Positions 35,701 to 47,434 of a stretch of DNA of 64,000 bases are shown here, in pieces. Position 1 is the stretch's first letter. Each line of letters begins with the position of its first letter. Where the stretch lies: NCBI RefSeq assembly GCF_002775205.1, contig NC_036451.1:19476351-19540350 (forward strand), read 5' to 3'. The notes below the pieces were generated by a model, which had not been told where the DNA came from, ran no database searches, and worked only from the letters and a program-made list of their open reading frames with translations. The position numbers and the translations under genes are program-made. The stretch is from Xiphophorus maculatus (taxonomy: Eukaryota; Chordata; Actinopteri; Cyprinodontiformes; Poeciliidae).

Positions 35701-37296
35701 GAATATAGGACGTTTTTGCCATTCTTCTCTTTATAGAATGGCAACAAGTATACCACGTTAATGCTGGATTGTTAGTCACTACTTAGGTAGTCGGCCTGGA
35801 GCAGGCCGCTTTACAGACATGCCATGTGTAGCTTGCAAAATAAAGCATTAAAACAGAGTTATTTAAAGGGTCAGTGGTGTTGCTTCACTACTTTCTACCC
35901 CATGACTGTGTTTTGTGAGCAGAAATATTCACAAACAGCAGCTAATTATTTTCTTGTAAGTAAGGGTATTGACCTTACTAGGGGTGTAGCTATTTTTTCA
36001 GCAATCTGGTCTGAAGTGTGCAACAATGAGAAATAGCCATAGGTATTTCATTAGCGGACTGCAATGGAATCCATTGATAATATCTTTTTTTTTTTGTTCG
36101 CAATTCTGAATGATTGCACAAACCTAGCAATACTACAGTTCTGGTAACTGGATTGTCTTAGTGGTATTTAAAGGTTCAGATAGAATGTTTCTGATGTTTT
36201 ACAACACAAATCTAAAATGTCAGTCTTTGGGGCCAGTGTCCTACAGCTTTTGAATGTGTCACTGGTCTGGTGAACCTGAATCAAAGAAATATAGAATCAG
36301 GATAAAGACAAAATTCTTTGATTCAGGTTTAATTAACCAGATGCACGTTTTAGTTACAGAACACCATCCTCCACTGACTGGATATTGAGAAATTGGCTTT
36401 ACATTAAACATAAGTATTTAACCTAAGAATAAAAAAAAATCTGTTTTGTTAGAATATAATTTCTTGCATTACACTGTAGATTTATAAGGGCATATGCTAC
36501 TTTTGCATGCTCTGAATCCACTTCTTCAGCAGAGACTCTCCTTGGCATGTGGGAGGGCGATGCACCACCACAGCTTTATAAAAGATAATTTAAAAAGGGC
36601 GCTCCCTCATGTTTGAAAGGAGAGTGAACTGTCCTACTGTTCAGTGGGAACTCAAAACTAATTCGGTCAACAGTTTACAGTAGTTAGACACGCAAAATAA
36701 AGTCAGGTCCAATTTACATGAAAACACTTTGAAAGAAATGTAGCTAAAATATTTGCTGGGGAATTTAAAATAATGAAAATAATAATAATAATAATTGCAC
36801 ACTATAAAAACTAACATATATTCAATGTATGAAAAAGGTCTGATTCCTATGAGATTATTTCCTTAGAACAACTGTACATAGAAACAACAAGATAAAGAAA
36901 AACTGGGATTCTTTCTAAAAACATAAGTCTTCTGCAGTGTCCAGTATTGTCCAGTTTCTATATATTCACTGCAAGGCTTTAGATTTTTAAGTGTTAGTTT
37001 TTTTATGTACTATGAAGTTGTACTGAGCCATCATCCCACCATTGCAGGTCAAACACCTATCATCATTGCTGTCATCATCATCATGATCATCATCAGTTGT
37101 CAACATAATACACCTAATTCCCTGCAGTTAAGTAAACAAACTCGAGCATTAACATTGGCAGCTAAATCTGCATAGAAAAGAAAAGTTTACATTCATTCTA
37201 GCTTTACGTACCTGGATCAAAACTAGGTGCAGTCCATGTCATAGCTAAATAAGCAACCAAAATACTCCCAATCAAAATTTTTACGAATGTTGCCAT
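32736..37296 (-). CDS. hsd11b1l: Hydroxysteroid 11-beta-dehydrogenase 1-like protein, copy 2
   Basis: Six minus-strand exons (37212-37296, 34733-34863, 33576-33779, 33387-33480, 33006-33171, 32736-32919) have exactly the same lengths as in copy 1 and again give 287 codons. TGASSGIG, LVLNHIG, VVSS and YSSTK (Tyr182, Lys186) are all present, and the N-terminus (FVKILIGSILVAYLAM) is hydrophobic. The protein is similar throughout but differs most in exons 1, 5 and 6. Exon 2 is nearly identical to copy 1 at DNA level. It lies beside micos13 in divergent orientation with about 450 bp between start codons, so a shared promoter region is possible. The pair may correspond to the teleost a/b copies of hsd11b1l, but which is which cannot be decided here. 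Confidence 0.92.
33890..34600. repeat. Purine-rich, strand-asymmetric low-complexity tract with (GATG)n
   Basis: Intron 2 of hsd11b1l copy 2 is strongly A/G-rich on the plus strand for about 700 bp, full of GATGA, GGAA and AATGA words. It includes a pure GATG run at about 34033-34078. The tract looks like an old, diverged tetranucleotide satellite. Open frames on its minus strand are a by-product of this bias. Confidence 0.7.
34870..37205. other. Intron 1 of hsd11b1l copy 2, no gene recognised
   Basis: Mostly AT-rich DNA. A degraded relative of the 7423-7642 hAT MITE lies at about 36210-36345 (CTACAGCTTTTGAATGTGTC, then GGTGAACCTGAATCAAAG). It contains a 16-bp inverted repeat, AACCTGAATCAAAGAA at 36273-36288 against 36314-36329. 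An (AAT)n run is at about 36775-36796. Confidence 0.5.
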
Positions 37297-37746
37297 TTAG
37301 CCCACTTGGTTTGTAAAAGCTTCAAGCAACTTCTTTTTTAGGGTTTATATAAGTATGGCGAAACTACACAATAGCAGTTAATAGGAGGTGCATGTTACGT
37401 AAACCTTTTTTTTTTTTACTACTCAAACCCACCCCTCCATATCTGGCTAAAATATTCAAAGCATTTTTAACCAAATTCAAATATATTGTCACAGGAATTG
37501 ATAACGTTTTGTCTTTGAAAGCGTGATTTTTTCATTTTTATTTAAACAAACCATAATAATATAACATAAAACAGATACACGACGAACGAATCTGCCGCTC
37601 TGAAATAACTAGCAACTTTATTGACAAAACAGCGCACACAGTGCAGACAACGCTTGTCCTTCACTGCTCCTGACTGCCGGCCAGTGTTCTTCTAGGATTG
37701 TTTTCTGAAAAGCAACACAAAAAGAGAAAACATAACATTCTGGACG

Positions 37747-39735
37747 ATGGCCGCAAGGATCTGGCCTTTAGTAAAGTTGGTATTTTTCTTTCAACTCAAG
37801 GTTTTTCATTCAAAGCTTGGTGGTTGACATGCTAAGTACCATATTAGCCCGTTAGCTCGCTTAAGCTAACAGTGGTAGTGCTGGGAACTCTCTAGTTGTT
37901 ACGTTACACTATTTAAAATAACTCGGCATTTTACGGTTAAAACAGTTTTACTTGTATATACTGGAACGTTTGTTTTTAATTTCCAAACTAGACAAAGCTG
38001 TTAAATAACTGCTTTGAGTTACTATCATAGAAATTACCTTTATGTTGTGTACTGTAATCAAGGTTATTATGTCGTTTTTTTTGTTGTTGTTTCCGTGTGG
38101 AATCATTAATTATTACAAGGCTGCATGTGTTTTTTTTTTTTACTCACAGTATGGCTAACTTCATTCCTTCACTCACAGGCTTGTCTCCAAGGTGACCATT
38201 GCCGGAGGAGCAGTGTACGTCACCTATGACTCTGGTCTGCTGGGAAGCGGTGAACAGGGGTCAGCGGCCCTGGAGAAGGCCAAAGCAGCTGTGCCACCCG
38301 CCTTAGAAGAATGGATGAAGTATTTTGGTTTGGAGGTACGGATGTGTAAATTGCTTAATTGGCCAAATAACCTGGCATTTAGGTATTTGGCATATAGGCT
38401 GATTTTATGTAGTAGAGACTTTGCAAAGCAAAAGTCTTACAAAGTGAAGGTTTAAAGTCCTCTTTAATTTTAATGGCTTACAGTCATTTTTGCGATAACA
38501 GTGACTAAAGTTGTCTCTGGCTGTATGGAGGATTGAGTAACATAGTGCTTACCTTCCACAAGTTGTTGCTTCTAGCCAAAGAGAGGTCTTATACTCACAT
38601 GAAGGTAACCCAACATCCTAATTAAGGTAACTGTTTTGAAATTACACCAAGCGAATTCAAGGTTATTAACGTGATCCAATTTGTGTTATGTAATATAATA
38701 TTTGTTTCCTGTTTTGATTTCGATTCACAGAGAGAAGGAGACCAAAGATGTGACGATAGCAGCTGTATTCAAAATCAGTTGGCTATTTTAGGCATTTATG
38801 AGAATGTTTCTTTCAGCTGAAAACACAAAAAAGGATTAAACTCTATTTTAGTGGCAAAGGATGGCCTTAAGTCATGTAAACATAATTGATTTACAGAAGT
38901 AAATGTACTGAAATTATTTCTTTGTTTAAAAGTTACATATTTAGAGAAAGGATGAGAAAATAAGAAAATAAACCCCTCTGTAAATTTAATAGCAGTTTAA
39001 CTAAATATAATATTTGCAAATATTATCTTATTGTTGTTTTGCTCTTCATGGAGTATCACAAGGTATTTTTGACTAGTTCATTGGTCAGGCTATCTGCTCA
39101 AGTAGCTAGCCTATAGATGCCATGTTTAAGACTTGCGCCTCAAAGCTTGCTCACGGTACTTTTAACACAGCATTAGTCTGATAACAGTGGAGGGTGACAC
39201 TTCAAGTTTACGTGTCATAAGCTTCCAGACAACTGACTTTGTCTTTTTTGTAAGGACGGATAAAGTGTTGAGGCTACAAACTGGGTCGAACTGCCTCTGC
39301 CCTGCTCTGTTCTCCACATTACAGCCAAAAAACCCTCCTGTCTTGGTTCATTTGTGAAAGTCACCCAAATGCATGTTTCTTTACATAATTGGGATAGATT
39401 AATAGATATACTTAAAGCCACTGTTAAATTGTGCATAAAATTTATAATCTAACATCCTTAACCTTTTCCTCTGTCCTTAGGCTCAGCTTCCCACCATGCC
39501 TAAGATTGAATTCTCCCCAGTTAATTCATGGAACGCTGGTAAGAACTGAACAGAATGTCGGTGATCACGAGTTTGGGCTTCTGAGTGAGCCTGAATTATC
39601 AATGTAGTTTGCTTACTTACTTCCCTTCTATTTACAGGAGTGCGGTGGACAATTTCGAGCCTTTCAGAGGCCCCAACAAGAGCATCTGAATATACAAATC
39701 AGGGACTGCAGTACGTAAAAGAGCTTGTCAAGTGA
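37747..39735 (+). CDS. micos13: MICOS complex subunit MIC13 (QIL1)
   Basis: Four exons (37747-37775, 38179-38335, 39481-39538, 39638-39735) give 113 residues; human MIC13 has 118. MIC13 is a small inner-membrane protein that bridges MIC60 and MIC10 subcomplexes at crista junctions. The N-terminus MAARIWPLVK continuing LVSKVTIAGGAVYVTYD aligns without gaps to the human start and gives the single membrane segment. The second half has the conserved NSWNAGVR-type motif and ends EYTNQGLQYVKELVK. The exon 1 donor I chose (AA|GTTGGT, phase 2) is weak, but a stronger-looking donor 4 bp later breaks the frame into exon 2. AATAAA at 39905 ends the gene. The neighbour hsd11b1l matches the human 19p13.3 order. 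Confidence 0.93.
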
Positions 39736-39904
39736 ACAGAACCACCCTGGGTGACCTCACATTATTGTTTGACTTTTGCACCTGAGAAATGACAGTACTC
39801 CAAAAGTTTCACCCCCCTCCCTCCAGACTAGAAGACACAAAAGGAAACTTCTGTGTGAGGAATGTGCTGGATTTAATGTAAATTGGTATTTTGTGGAAGT
39901 TGTA

Positions 39905-39910
39905 AATAAA
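39905..39910 (+). terminator. Polyadenylation signal of micos13
   Basis: AATAAA in TTGTAAATAAAGCAGGG, 170 bp after the stop. A minus-strand AATAAA for the converging spindlin gene lies only about 200 bp further on, at 40105-40110. Confidence 0.7.
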
Positions 39911-40104
39911 GCAGGGAAGCAAAGTGTTTTTAAATTAAAAATTTGTTTATGCAAGTTAAATTGTCATCAAAGTTAATTACAAATAATGTATGAAGGAGTG
40001 TGTCTGATGTACGTATCCAACTTCACTATTTGCTGGCAAAAACACCAAATCTAAAACTTTGCAGTAGGCAGCTTATAATAAAACACAAGACGGATGTGCA
40101 AAAC

Positions 40105-40110
40105 TTTATT
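40105..40110 (-). terminator. Candidate polyadenylation signal of the spindlin-like gene
   Basis: TTTATT on the plus strand (AATAAA on the minus strand). If used, it gives a 3' UTR of about 1.5 kb, and no other gene is seen between here and the stop codon at 41627. Confidence 0.4.
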
Positions 40111-41626
40111 ACAACAGAATGATGACAAACTGTCATTTAGATTCCGCCACAAATTCAGAACCAGAGAAAACTTAAAGCAGAGTAATCTATAATTTAATTT
40201 TGCACAAAAAACACACTAAAGCACGGCTAACAGTGATGCATAGTGTTACGTTTTGAACTAAATGCAACAACAGAACTGATTCTAGCATACACGGTCACTC
40301 CCACCCTTATGTAAATGTTTCAGAAACTCCCAGGCACTATTTGGGGGATGCAACCAAAGTTTTGACCCAAAGGAAAAGTTATCTGAAGGATAAACAGAGC
40401 TCAGTTTTGAGAAATTTGGGATGACACCTCTACTGCAAGCATGTAATTTATGACTACAAGGCATTTTAAAGACCAAAATCAAAGATAGATACTAGTATAT
40501 TGTTTCTTTTTCTTTGTTGATTACAATTTTAAAAACATTATAGGGGCTTTTACACAAATTTTCCAGCTTAAATACTGTCATCTGAATGTATTGCAGCATA
40601 TATTTTTTTCTTCTTTCCTTCATGCGTAGTATTTCCTTATAACATTTAGCAGAAAGTATATTGTCTTATATAACGTAACCACATAAACTTTATACAGTAA
40701 AGTGCTGCACACAACATCAACACTGAAATCACAACAGCAATGATAAAGCAGGTTAATTTGAATAGCAATCTTACAATGAAGAGCTAGACATTCCAAACTG
40801 ATCCATAATTTCACCCAAACTGTTTGTCCTTTAAATGTAATGAAATAGCATACTTCAATTAGCAGTCCGGAGAAACGGTAAGTAATATATTGCCAAATTG
40901 TGACCAGCGTGAAGGCACTTTATGTATAACTGTGCATTTAAATTGAAATAATACTACTTCAGCATTTCCATTGCAACCATAAAAGTGCAGTAAAAATTTG
41001 AATTTAAAGCATATTTTAAAATCTCCATCCAACAAGAACAGCCAGGCTAGACTCACATAATGTAATATGCAGCCGATTAATACAGCACAACTATTAACGT
41101 TGCAATACTAGATAAGAGTGCAAAGGTGCAAGAAGATATTGGCATTGAGCAATATAGGGGACAGATAAGGGTGACTTTGCAAGGCTGTTTCCCACTGATG
41201 TCTACAAGTACAAACGGCAAACTAAAGCTTTGATTTTTAGACACTCTTTGTGTAACAAATTTAAGAACTTCAGAGAAAAGTGCATCTATAAGACATCTTG
41301 CTCATCTTTCAAAGTCAGAACCACTTAGTAGACTGATTGATGGCAACAATGTAAATGCAAAATTCCTGCGCAGCCGACGACAGCACAACCTTCTATAACT
41401 GTCCATGGATGAAGTTATAGAATAAGACTGTCACCATTTCAAAAAATAAACAAGCATAGCAGTGCTACTTTTCTGCTGTACATAGAAATGAATATTGCAC
41501 TGGCTTCTTAACGAATAAAGCGATATTATTCCTCAAACCCACCATGAATGGCTTTGAATAATAATTTAACAATGAGCCGAACAAAAGCAGATGGAAAATG
41601 GGCAGAGGTGAAAGTGTTCACTATGT

Positions 41627-44600
41627 CTATGGGGTTTTGACCAGATCATAAACATGAATATGAAAGTCATCATCATATTTGATATAGTACACTGAGGGCT
41701 TGGCTGGGACCTGGTAGATGACCAGGCCTGTTCTCTTCACTCCCTTGTCGGTAACATACTCCACTTGTTTCCCCACCAGACTTTCAGTCTCTTCTCCCGG
41801 CTTTCTGTCCGCAGGCAACAGGTGCTTGTTTTCTGAAGGAGGAGAGTGAAACATTACAACTTGTGCAGTAAACTTACAGATAAAATCGGCAAACTTTATC
41901 TTGAGGATATTGTGACATCTATAGAGAGTTTTTCCACATACTGTCCAAAGGTAGTATTTTGTCATATCGACCAGGTCAGGTCAAAAGGCGCAAGAACATC
42001 TCAAACCCAGGCAACTTTTTGTAAGTCCCACCTCTGTAAATACCGAGCTTCTAAATACCAACATACTGACAGACATTTTAAATCAGTCCACTGGAATTTG
42101 ACTTTGTTGGATTTCAGGTTTTTATCCATTTTGACTCAATGTTTGGATGAAGGATTGAGTTTAGTTGCATCCCATTTTTTGTTATAAGTTGTAATTGTCA
42201 GAGAAAATGAAAAAGGAAGGTTCGCTGGAGTCTGGATTCCAAGAAAATGGTTTTTCGCCTACCCTTAATATCCAGTTTAGCAGACCAGTGTTTAACACAG
42301 TGATAGTTGTAGGAAAATAACTTTGCTGCACTTTTGATGGTTGTATCTCATTACATATTTCAGAGATAAAAGTTAAGTTAAAAATTATAACCCCATATAT
42401 AACCATCTGACCAAAGAAAATGCATGCTTAGTCTTTCTCCGCGTTATTAGCACACTTCAGTCCGACTCTTCTGCAGACGTAGACTTTTTCTTTGTCTACA
42501 ACCAGAGTTCTGCTGGTTGTCTTTTTGGTGAATACCACTGGGCACATATCTCACTTTCTTTCCAGCTTCTTTAAAATCGTTCAGTTCACAGACTTCTGGG
42601 GCATTGTGATGTTGGAAAACAAAGAGAAATGTGAGGCAAAAATGGCTAACTTGCAAAACATATCACTTCCAGTTCCAGTAGTTGCACTAGAATTTCCAGT
42701 TTTTATAATACTCTGCAGCCCTCATTGCCAATACTGTAGTGTGAGGTTAACATATTCAAAGGGTTATTCTAATTTAGAACTGGAAGATGCTTAACAATCC
42801 AAGTACCACATGATTTATGAGTTGTAGCTTACTAATGTAAGCTACAACTTACATTGTAAGTTTGATAGCTTTTAGGCAAATAAAATCAATAATTGCTGAC
42901 TTCACATGTTGGAAGAACTCCAAAGATGCATTAGGTTGGAGGGCATAATATGATGCAGGATATGACGTTTAAACACTGAACAGTACAAAAAGTCCAGATT
43001 TTTGAAACTACACCTAAACTAAATTCTTCCCATCTTTGGACCTACACAGACATATTCCAAGAGAGAAGTGGCATGCGGCTTGAACATGATGCAGAAGCAC
43101 ACACAAACATAACTCACAGAAAATACCCTGGAGGATTTCCTGCTGTACTCAGACATGGTCTCATGCTATCATGTTTTTAATATTTGTATGCCATGTTTGG
43201 AAGCAGGATAAGCTCTTTCAGATGTCTGAAGTAAGTGTTGCAAATATTTCTGCTTTCACATGCAGCCTGGTCAGGACATCAAGCATGCAGTAGATGGGTG
43301 TAAACAACTTTAGAGCAGTAAAAAGTTAGATCGAAAACAGATCATCTACGCTTTCTGGTGTTCATGTTACATGTTAAGGTACAACTCATTATTAAAGCAT
43401 ACAAACTCAAAATTGCCTGAAATCAACCAGGTACTCCTTAAGTCTGTTTGTTTTCCTTCCTCAAACTGGAAATAAAGGAGACAAATTATTCTGTGTGGAC
43501 AATAACTGAGACAACCTTCAATATCTGTAACATCTCTTGTTCCTGTTTCTGGAGCCTCGAGGAAAATACTACATAAAACTCTTTCTGAATAAATCAGCTT
43601 TTGTTAAAACACAAATTAACAGTACCTGCTTCTGGCAAAATCCTGAGGTCCCCATCTGCGTAGTCATCCCACAGCTGGTACATATAAAGAACTGGGTCCT
43701 TTTCATAAGTGATATAATACCAGTTTGTCATGACTGGAGCTCGGGATAGGACCATGCCTCTCCACTCATTCTTCTCTCCATCTTCCTTTTCAAACAAATG
43801 CTCCACTGCTTTGCCCACAAGTTCCTCTGCCCCTGCTGGGATCTTTATTTTGTTGTTTACTGCAGAGACACAAGTGGATATGTTGCTCAAAATTAATAAA
43901 AATGCCTGAGATTATCTTGTGAATTAGAGGTACATGGACTAAGGCTGGGCGATTAATTGAATTTTTGGTTTTTAAATATTAATTTTATTGAAAATAGGGA
44001 TTTTTTTTTCCCCACCAATGCAATCCTTAGGTTTCCATAGTTCAGTAATGTCAGCCTGCCCAGGGCCGCCATCTTGTTTGACAAGTATGTTTTACAGATC
44101 CTATTTATCAGGATTCTGTTTATTTTGAATTCACAGGTCAGTTCTACGATGGAGTATTAGAGCGAGGCTACGATTTTTATTTTATTTTTTTTTAATTATG
44201 AGAATAACGCCAAAGTAACACAAGAATAAAGTGTTAACATAAGCAGAATATAGTCTCAAATTAGGAGAATGTAGCAGTAATTTTATGAGACCTCCTGCAC
44301 AAAATATAACAAAATGGAACGTTGAGCATCTGGTTAAGTTATACTTATCGGTTCTGTTATCAGTTTTACAGATAAGTAACTTCTTACTCATTTAACACAT
44401 CAGCATATAAAAATGTTATCAGTAGCAGGACTTTGAAACAATTGTGCATACGACAGTCTATTTCGAAAAAAGAAGAATATGGACTGAGCTGGTCAGGTCA
44501 GATCTTGATTACTCTATTAAAGCTTTATCTCATTAAAACATCCGTTTTCTTGTGATTTTAAAACAATCTTTTGCTAAAATTATCTTTACTCTGATAATAT

Positions 44601-46290
44601 TATGACTGTTCTCATAATTAAAGAAAAATTCTTGTACCCTGGCCCTAACACTGACTGAAGTAAAAGACACTTTTTGAAAATAGTTTCTATCATTTGAAAT
44701 TCCTTTTTTTTTAGAAAAAACAATTAGATTAAAATCGTAAATTGGTTTTCGAATGAATAGGTTCATCTGAGATATTTTTTAAACCATATCGCCCAGCCTT
44801 AGCGTAGACACCTACTCACCGATATTCTCTGACAGGACTTGCAGGTTGGAGACTCTCACGTCCTTGAATAGCTCTATGCCGTAGACGCAGTCAAAGCCGT
44901 CGTACTTCACCATGAAGAGAGAGGGATTAACGCTGAGTCTGTCCAGCACCGTTCCCTTCCATTTGCTTTGGTTGCCCTTCTCTCGCCAGTTATGCTGAAT
45001 GCGCAATCCCAGGATGGAGTTGGGGTCCGGCGTCGCCACGTCACTCAGTTCCCCACTGCTCCGCTTTCTGATATCCGACATGAACAGACAGCCTTAGATG
45101 TTTTCACACAAAAGTGGGATAATTCTGATCTCCAGCTGATAGACTGGTACATTTTAGTATTACTGCGAGAGAGTGTTGTTCACTTCATGTACTGCATGTA
45201 AATACAAGAACATGAGCAAGAGATCACATCTTACATGTGTTACCAATTTTTCCTTTTCTGAGAGCATATTATAAGAAAATGAAGCATTTCGTGCTTAAAT
45301 AATTTAGCTAATAGGACATCATGATCTCCTTTCACCCGTTTTCAACATTAGAGGTTTATTAATACTCCCCTAAAATGTTTTTCTAATTTGTTATTTTTCT
45401 AAGCAAACTAAATTATTTTGACAATATTATAAGCAGTTATTAGTACCCCAGCATTACATTAAGATTTGAAACGAAAAATATATCAGAATAAGCTTTATTG
45501 GCCAGGATTGTGTGCAAAAAAAGGAATTAAGAGCACACATTAGGTATATATATTTATAAACTTATAGCAAATAACGGAACATCACACAATTATAAAAAAA
45601 AACCAAATATTCCTATTGCTGCAATCATAATTTAACATACTACTAGAGATTCAATAATCTACTCTATAAGGTCTTTGTACCTTTTATTTGTATGAACATG
45701 GGTGGAACTGTTATTTTCTACATCTTGTCTTGTCCATGTTTTTCACTACTGGAAAACTAAATGATCTTTTTTTCTTTTTTTAAACACTGAGTAAATTCAG
45801 GAATAATTATATTTGTGTGTGTGCAGGTGTGTGTGTGTGTTTGGTGGGTTATGCGCTGTATTACGGCTGGTCGAGTCCAACATCTTCTCTGGCATCACAT
45901 TAAAAGGACATTAAATTGTAGATTCCAGTAAAGCCAAAATGAACAAAAAAAACCCCAAAAAAGAACAGATGGCTCTCCAGAATGTGTAACAAAACTTCCC
46001 TAGGACCCCTTGGAGATGGAGTAGTGCAAGCGAAATTTGTGTTCCTACACTTCATGCTTTCTTTTACACTAGCCATATGGATCCAATCACATTCACATTT
46101 GTAGATTAAAGCACAGACTGGTAGGCAACTCGGGAGATTGTGCCTTTCCGCAGTCTCCTTGTGTGAAATTAGGTTTGCTTGATTTAAAAAAAAAAAAAAA
46201 GTTCCAGACGTTTTGATTGTAATAACAGATTTTCACACATCACCTTGTCCAACAGTTCACTTTCACATACCTGCCCCTTTTCTTGGACAT
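41627..46290 (-). CDS. Spindlin-family (SPIN/SSTY) histone methyl-lysine reader
   Basis: Four minus-strand exons (46271-46290, 44820-45067, 43626-43859, 41627-41832) give 235 residues; human SPIN1 has 262, and the missing length is at the N-terminus. Three Tudor-like Spin/Ssty repeats map one per exon. Repeat 1 has [13 protein letters not shown] and [17 protein letters not shown]. Repeat 2 has [13 protein letters not shown] and [16 protein letters not shown], where human SPIN1 forms the aromatic cage for H3K4me3. Repeat 3 has [11 protein letters not shown] and [16 protein letters not shown]. Exon 1 encodes only MSKKRGR, a basic stretch that splices in phase to KRSSGELSD. An in-frame ATG in exon 2 just upstream (MSDIRKRSS) is an alternative start. 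Which paralogue (spin1, spinz or other) cannot be decided. Intron 2 carries an 864-bp hAT-type element. Confidence 0.9.
42447..42595 (-). other. Possible alternative last exon of the spindlin-like gene
   Basis: Between exons 3 and 4 a minus-strand segment follows a pyrimidine tract and CCCCAG acceptor. It begins in exactly the phase left by exon 3 and stays open for 48 codons before TAA. The tail is basic ([19 protein letters not shown] end). It would replace Tudor repeat 3. I recognise no domain in it, and it may be chance. Confidence 0.25.
42820..42849. repeat. Perfect 13-bp-stem hairpin in spindlin intron 3
   Basis: AGTTGTAGCTTAC, loop TAAT, then its exact reverse complement, followed at once by a smaller CTTACATTGTAAG palindrome. 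Confidence 0.85.
43939..44802. mobile_element. Non-autonomous hAT-like element in spindlin intron 2
   Basis: Terminal inverted repeats CTAAGGCTGGGCGAT (43939-43953) and ATCGCCCAGCCTTAG (44788-44802) are exact reverse complements and match the ends of a common teleost hAT MITE. The 864-bp interior has no transposase. No clear 8-bp target duplication is visible, so the insertion is not very recent or one edge has mutated. Confidence 0.8.
45090..46260. other. Spindlin intron 1
   Basis: AT-rich DNA with a short GT-rich run at about 45818-45842 and poly-A stretches. No exon or known element was recognised. Confidence 0.5.
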
Positions 46291-46699
46291 GCCTCTGGAA
46301 ATTCAAAGGTTACTATTTGAAAGAAAAAGAAGGTACTTTAGTTGTTATGTCACCAGGAAGAACAGACAGTCAGACACAGGAGAAGAGGGAAATTTAAATA
46401 ATCCTAAAAAAAAAAAAGAAAATGGGCTTGACGTGTTGCTCTAAAGACTGACAACTCCATCAACCAATGAGCAGGTATCACTGAGCCACTTCCTGAGAAT
46501 TTATTCGGGTGACATAGCTATGGAGGTCACGTCTAAAGATGAGTTAGCTCGCACGCCAGTATAACTGGATGACAAGCCTGCGGGTGTAATGTATTTACAT
46601 GAATATTTCACATACCAACATATCATTGCCACGAGGGAAGTCTGAAAAAATAACATTTAAATACACTTGCATTAGCTCACATTCCTACTGAACTAAACA

Positions 46700-46965
46700 C
46701 GGCGCCGTCTGTCTGCTCACTCGTTATCAATGCAGATGTTACTGAAGGTAAGCAGAGGCGTTCAGTCAGCCATATCTATCTGTTACCGGTCTCACTGACA
46801 AGCTAACAAGCGGTAGCAACAAATGGATGTTTATTACGTCCGTATTCTAAGTGTGGAAGACAGCTTAATTACCTTTAAGCAGATTTCATGTCAGTACTGT
46901 TCGGTTTGTATGGCGGATAAATGTTGCCACACGCCAACCCGCCCGCGTAAATCTCGCGAAACCTA
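46700..46965 (-). promoter_or_regulatory. Candidate CpG-rich promoter of the spindlin-like gene
   Basis: CpG-rich sequence upstream of exon 1, including GGCGCCGTC (about 46702) and TCTCGCGA (46953-46960), an element known from TATA-less housekeeping promoters. The transcription start is not defined. Confidence 0.4.
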
Positions 46966-47090
46966 TGGAAAAACTGGAGTTAGCTGTGGCTGGTTGATCG
47001 TGGGGGGAGGAGACTCTAGTTCCCAGCAAGCCTTAAGGTTGCCATGACGGCAAGGAAAAACGTAAGCAAATGCGCGGTGAATTGTGGGTA

Positions 47091-47162
47091 TTGATGTTTC
47101 TAAATGCCGGCATTTAGAAACATCAATCTTATCCGGCAGCACAAATGCTGCTGGATAAGATT
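47091..47162. repeat. Double hairpin: perfect 36-bp palindrome plus overlapping 17-bp-stem hairpin
   Basis: TTGATGTTTCTAAATGCC at 47091-47108 is followed directly by its exact reverse complement to 47126, with no spacer. It overlaps by two bases a second hairpin at 47125-47162 (stem AATCTTATCCGGCAGCA, loop CAAA) with one G-T-type mismatch. It lies between the spindlin promoter and a hAT element. Confidence 0.95.
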
Positions 47163-47434
47163 CTAATGTTTTGATTTGTAAATGCAGCAAAGTTTATGTC
47201 AAAACTAGAGTCTTTGTAGCTTTTTTTTTTCCAAACCGTGACATTACCTAACATTGATAACTTAGCATTCACATTCACATTGTCACACTTATAATTCACA
47301 TGGATAATGATAATTTCAAAATATTTTCCGACAGACTTTTTATTCTTTTTCCTTTTATTATTATTTTTTTAAGGAAAAATATTTTGTATATTAATAAAAG
47401 ATGGTTGGGAACAATCAGATATATCGCTTTAGTT

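Noticed and set aside
37747-37779. Alternative micos13 exon 1 ending at TTG|GTATTT
   Set aside because: It leaves the wrong phase for exon 2 and produces an early stop, whereas the donor 4 bp upstream gives a gap-free match to the human N-terminus.
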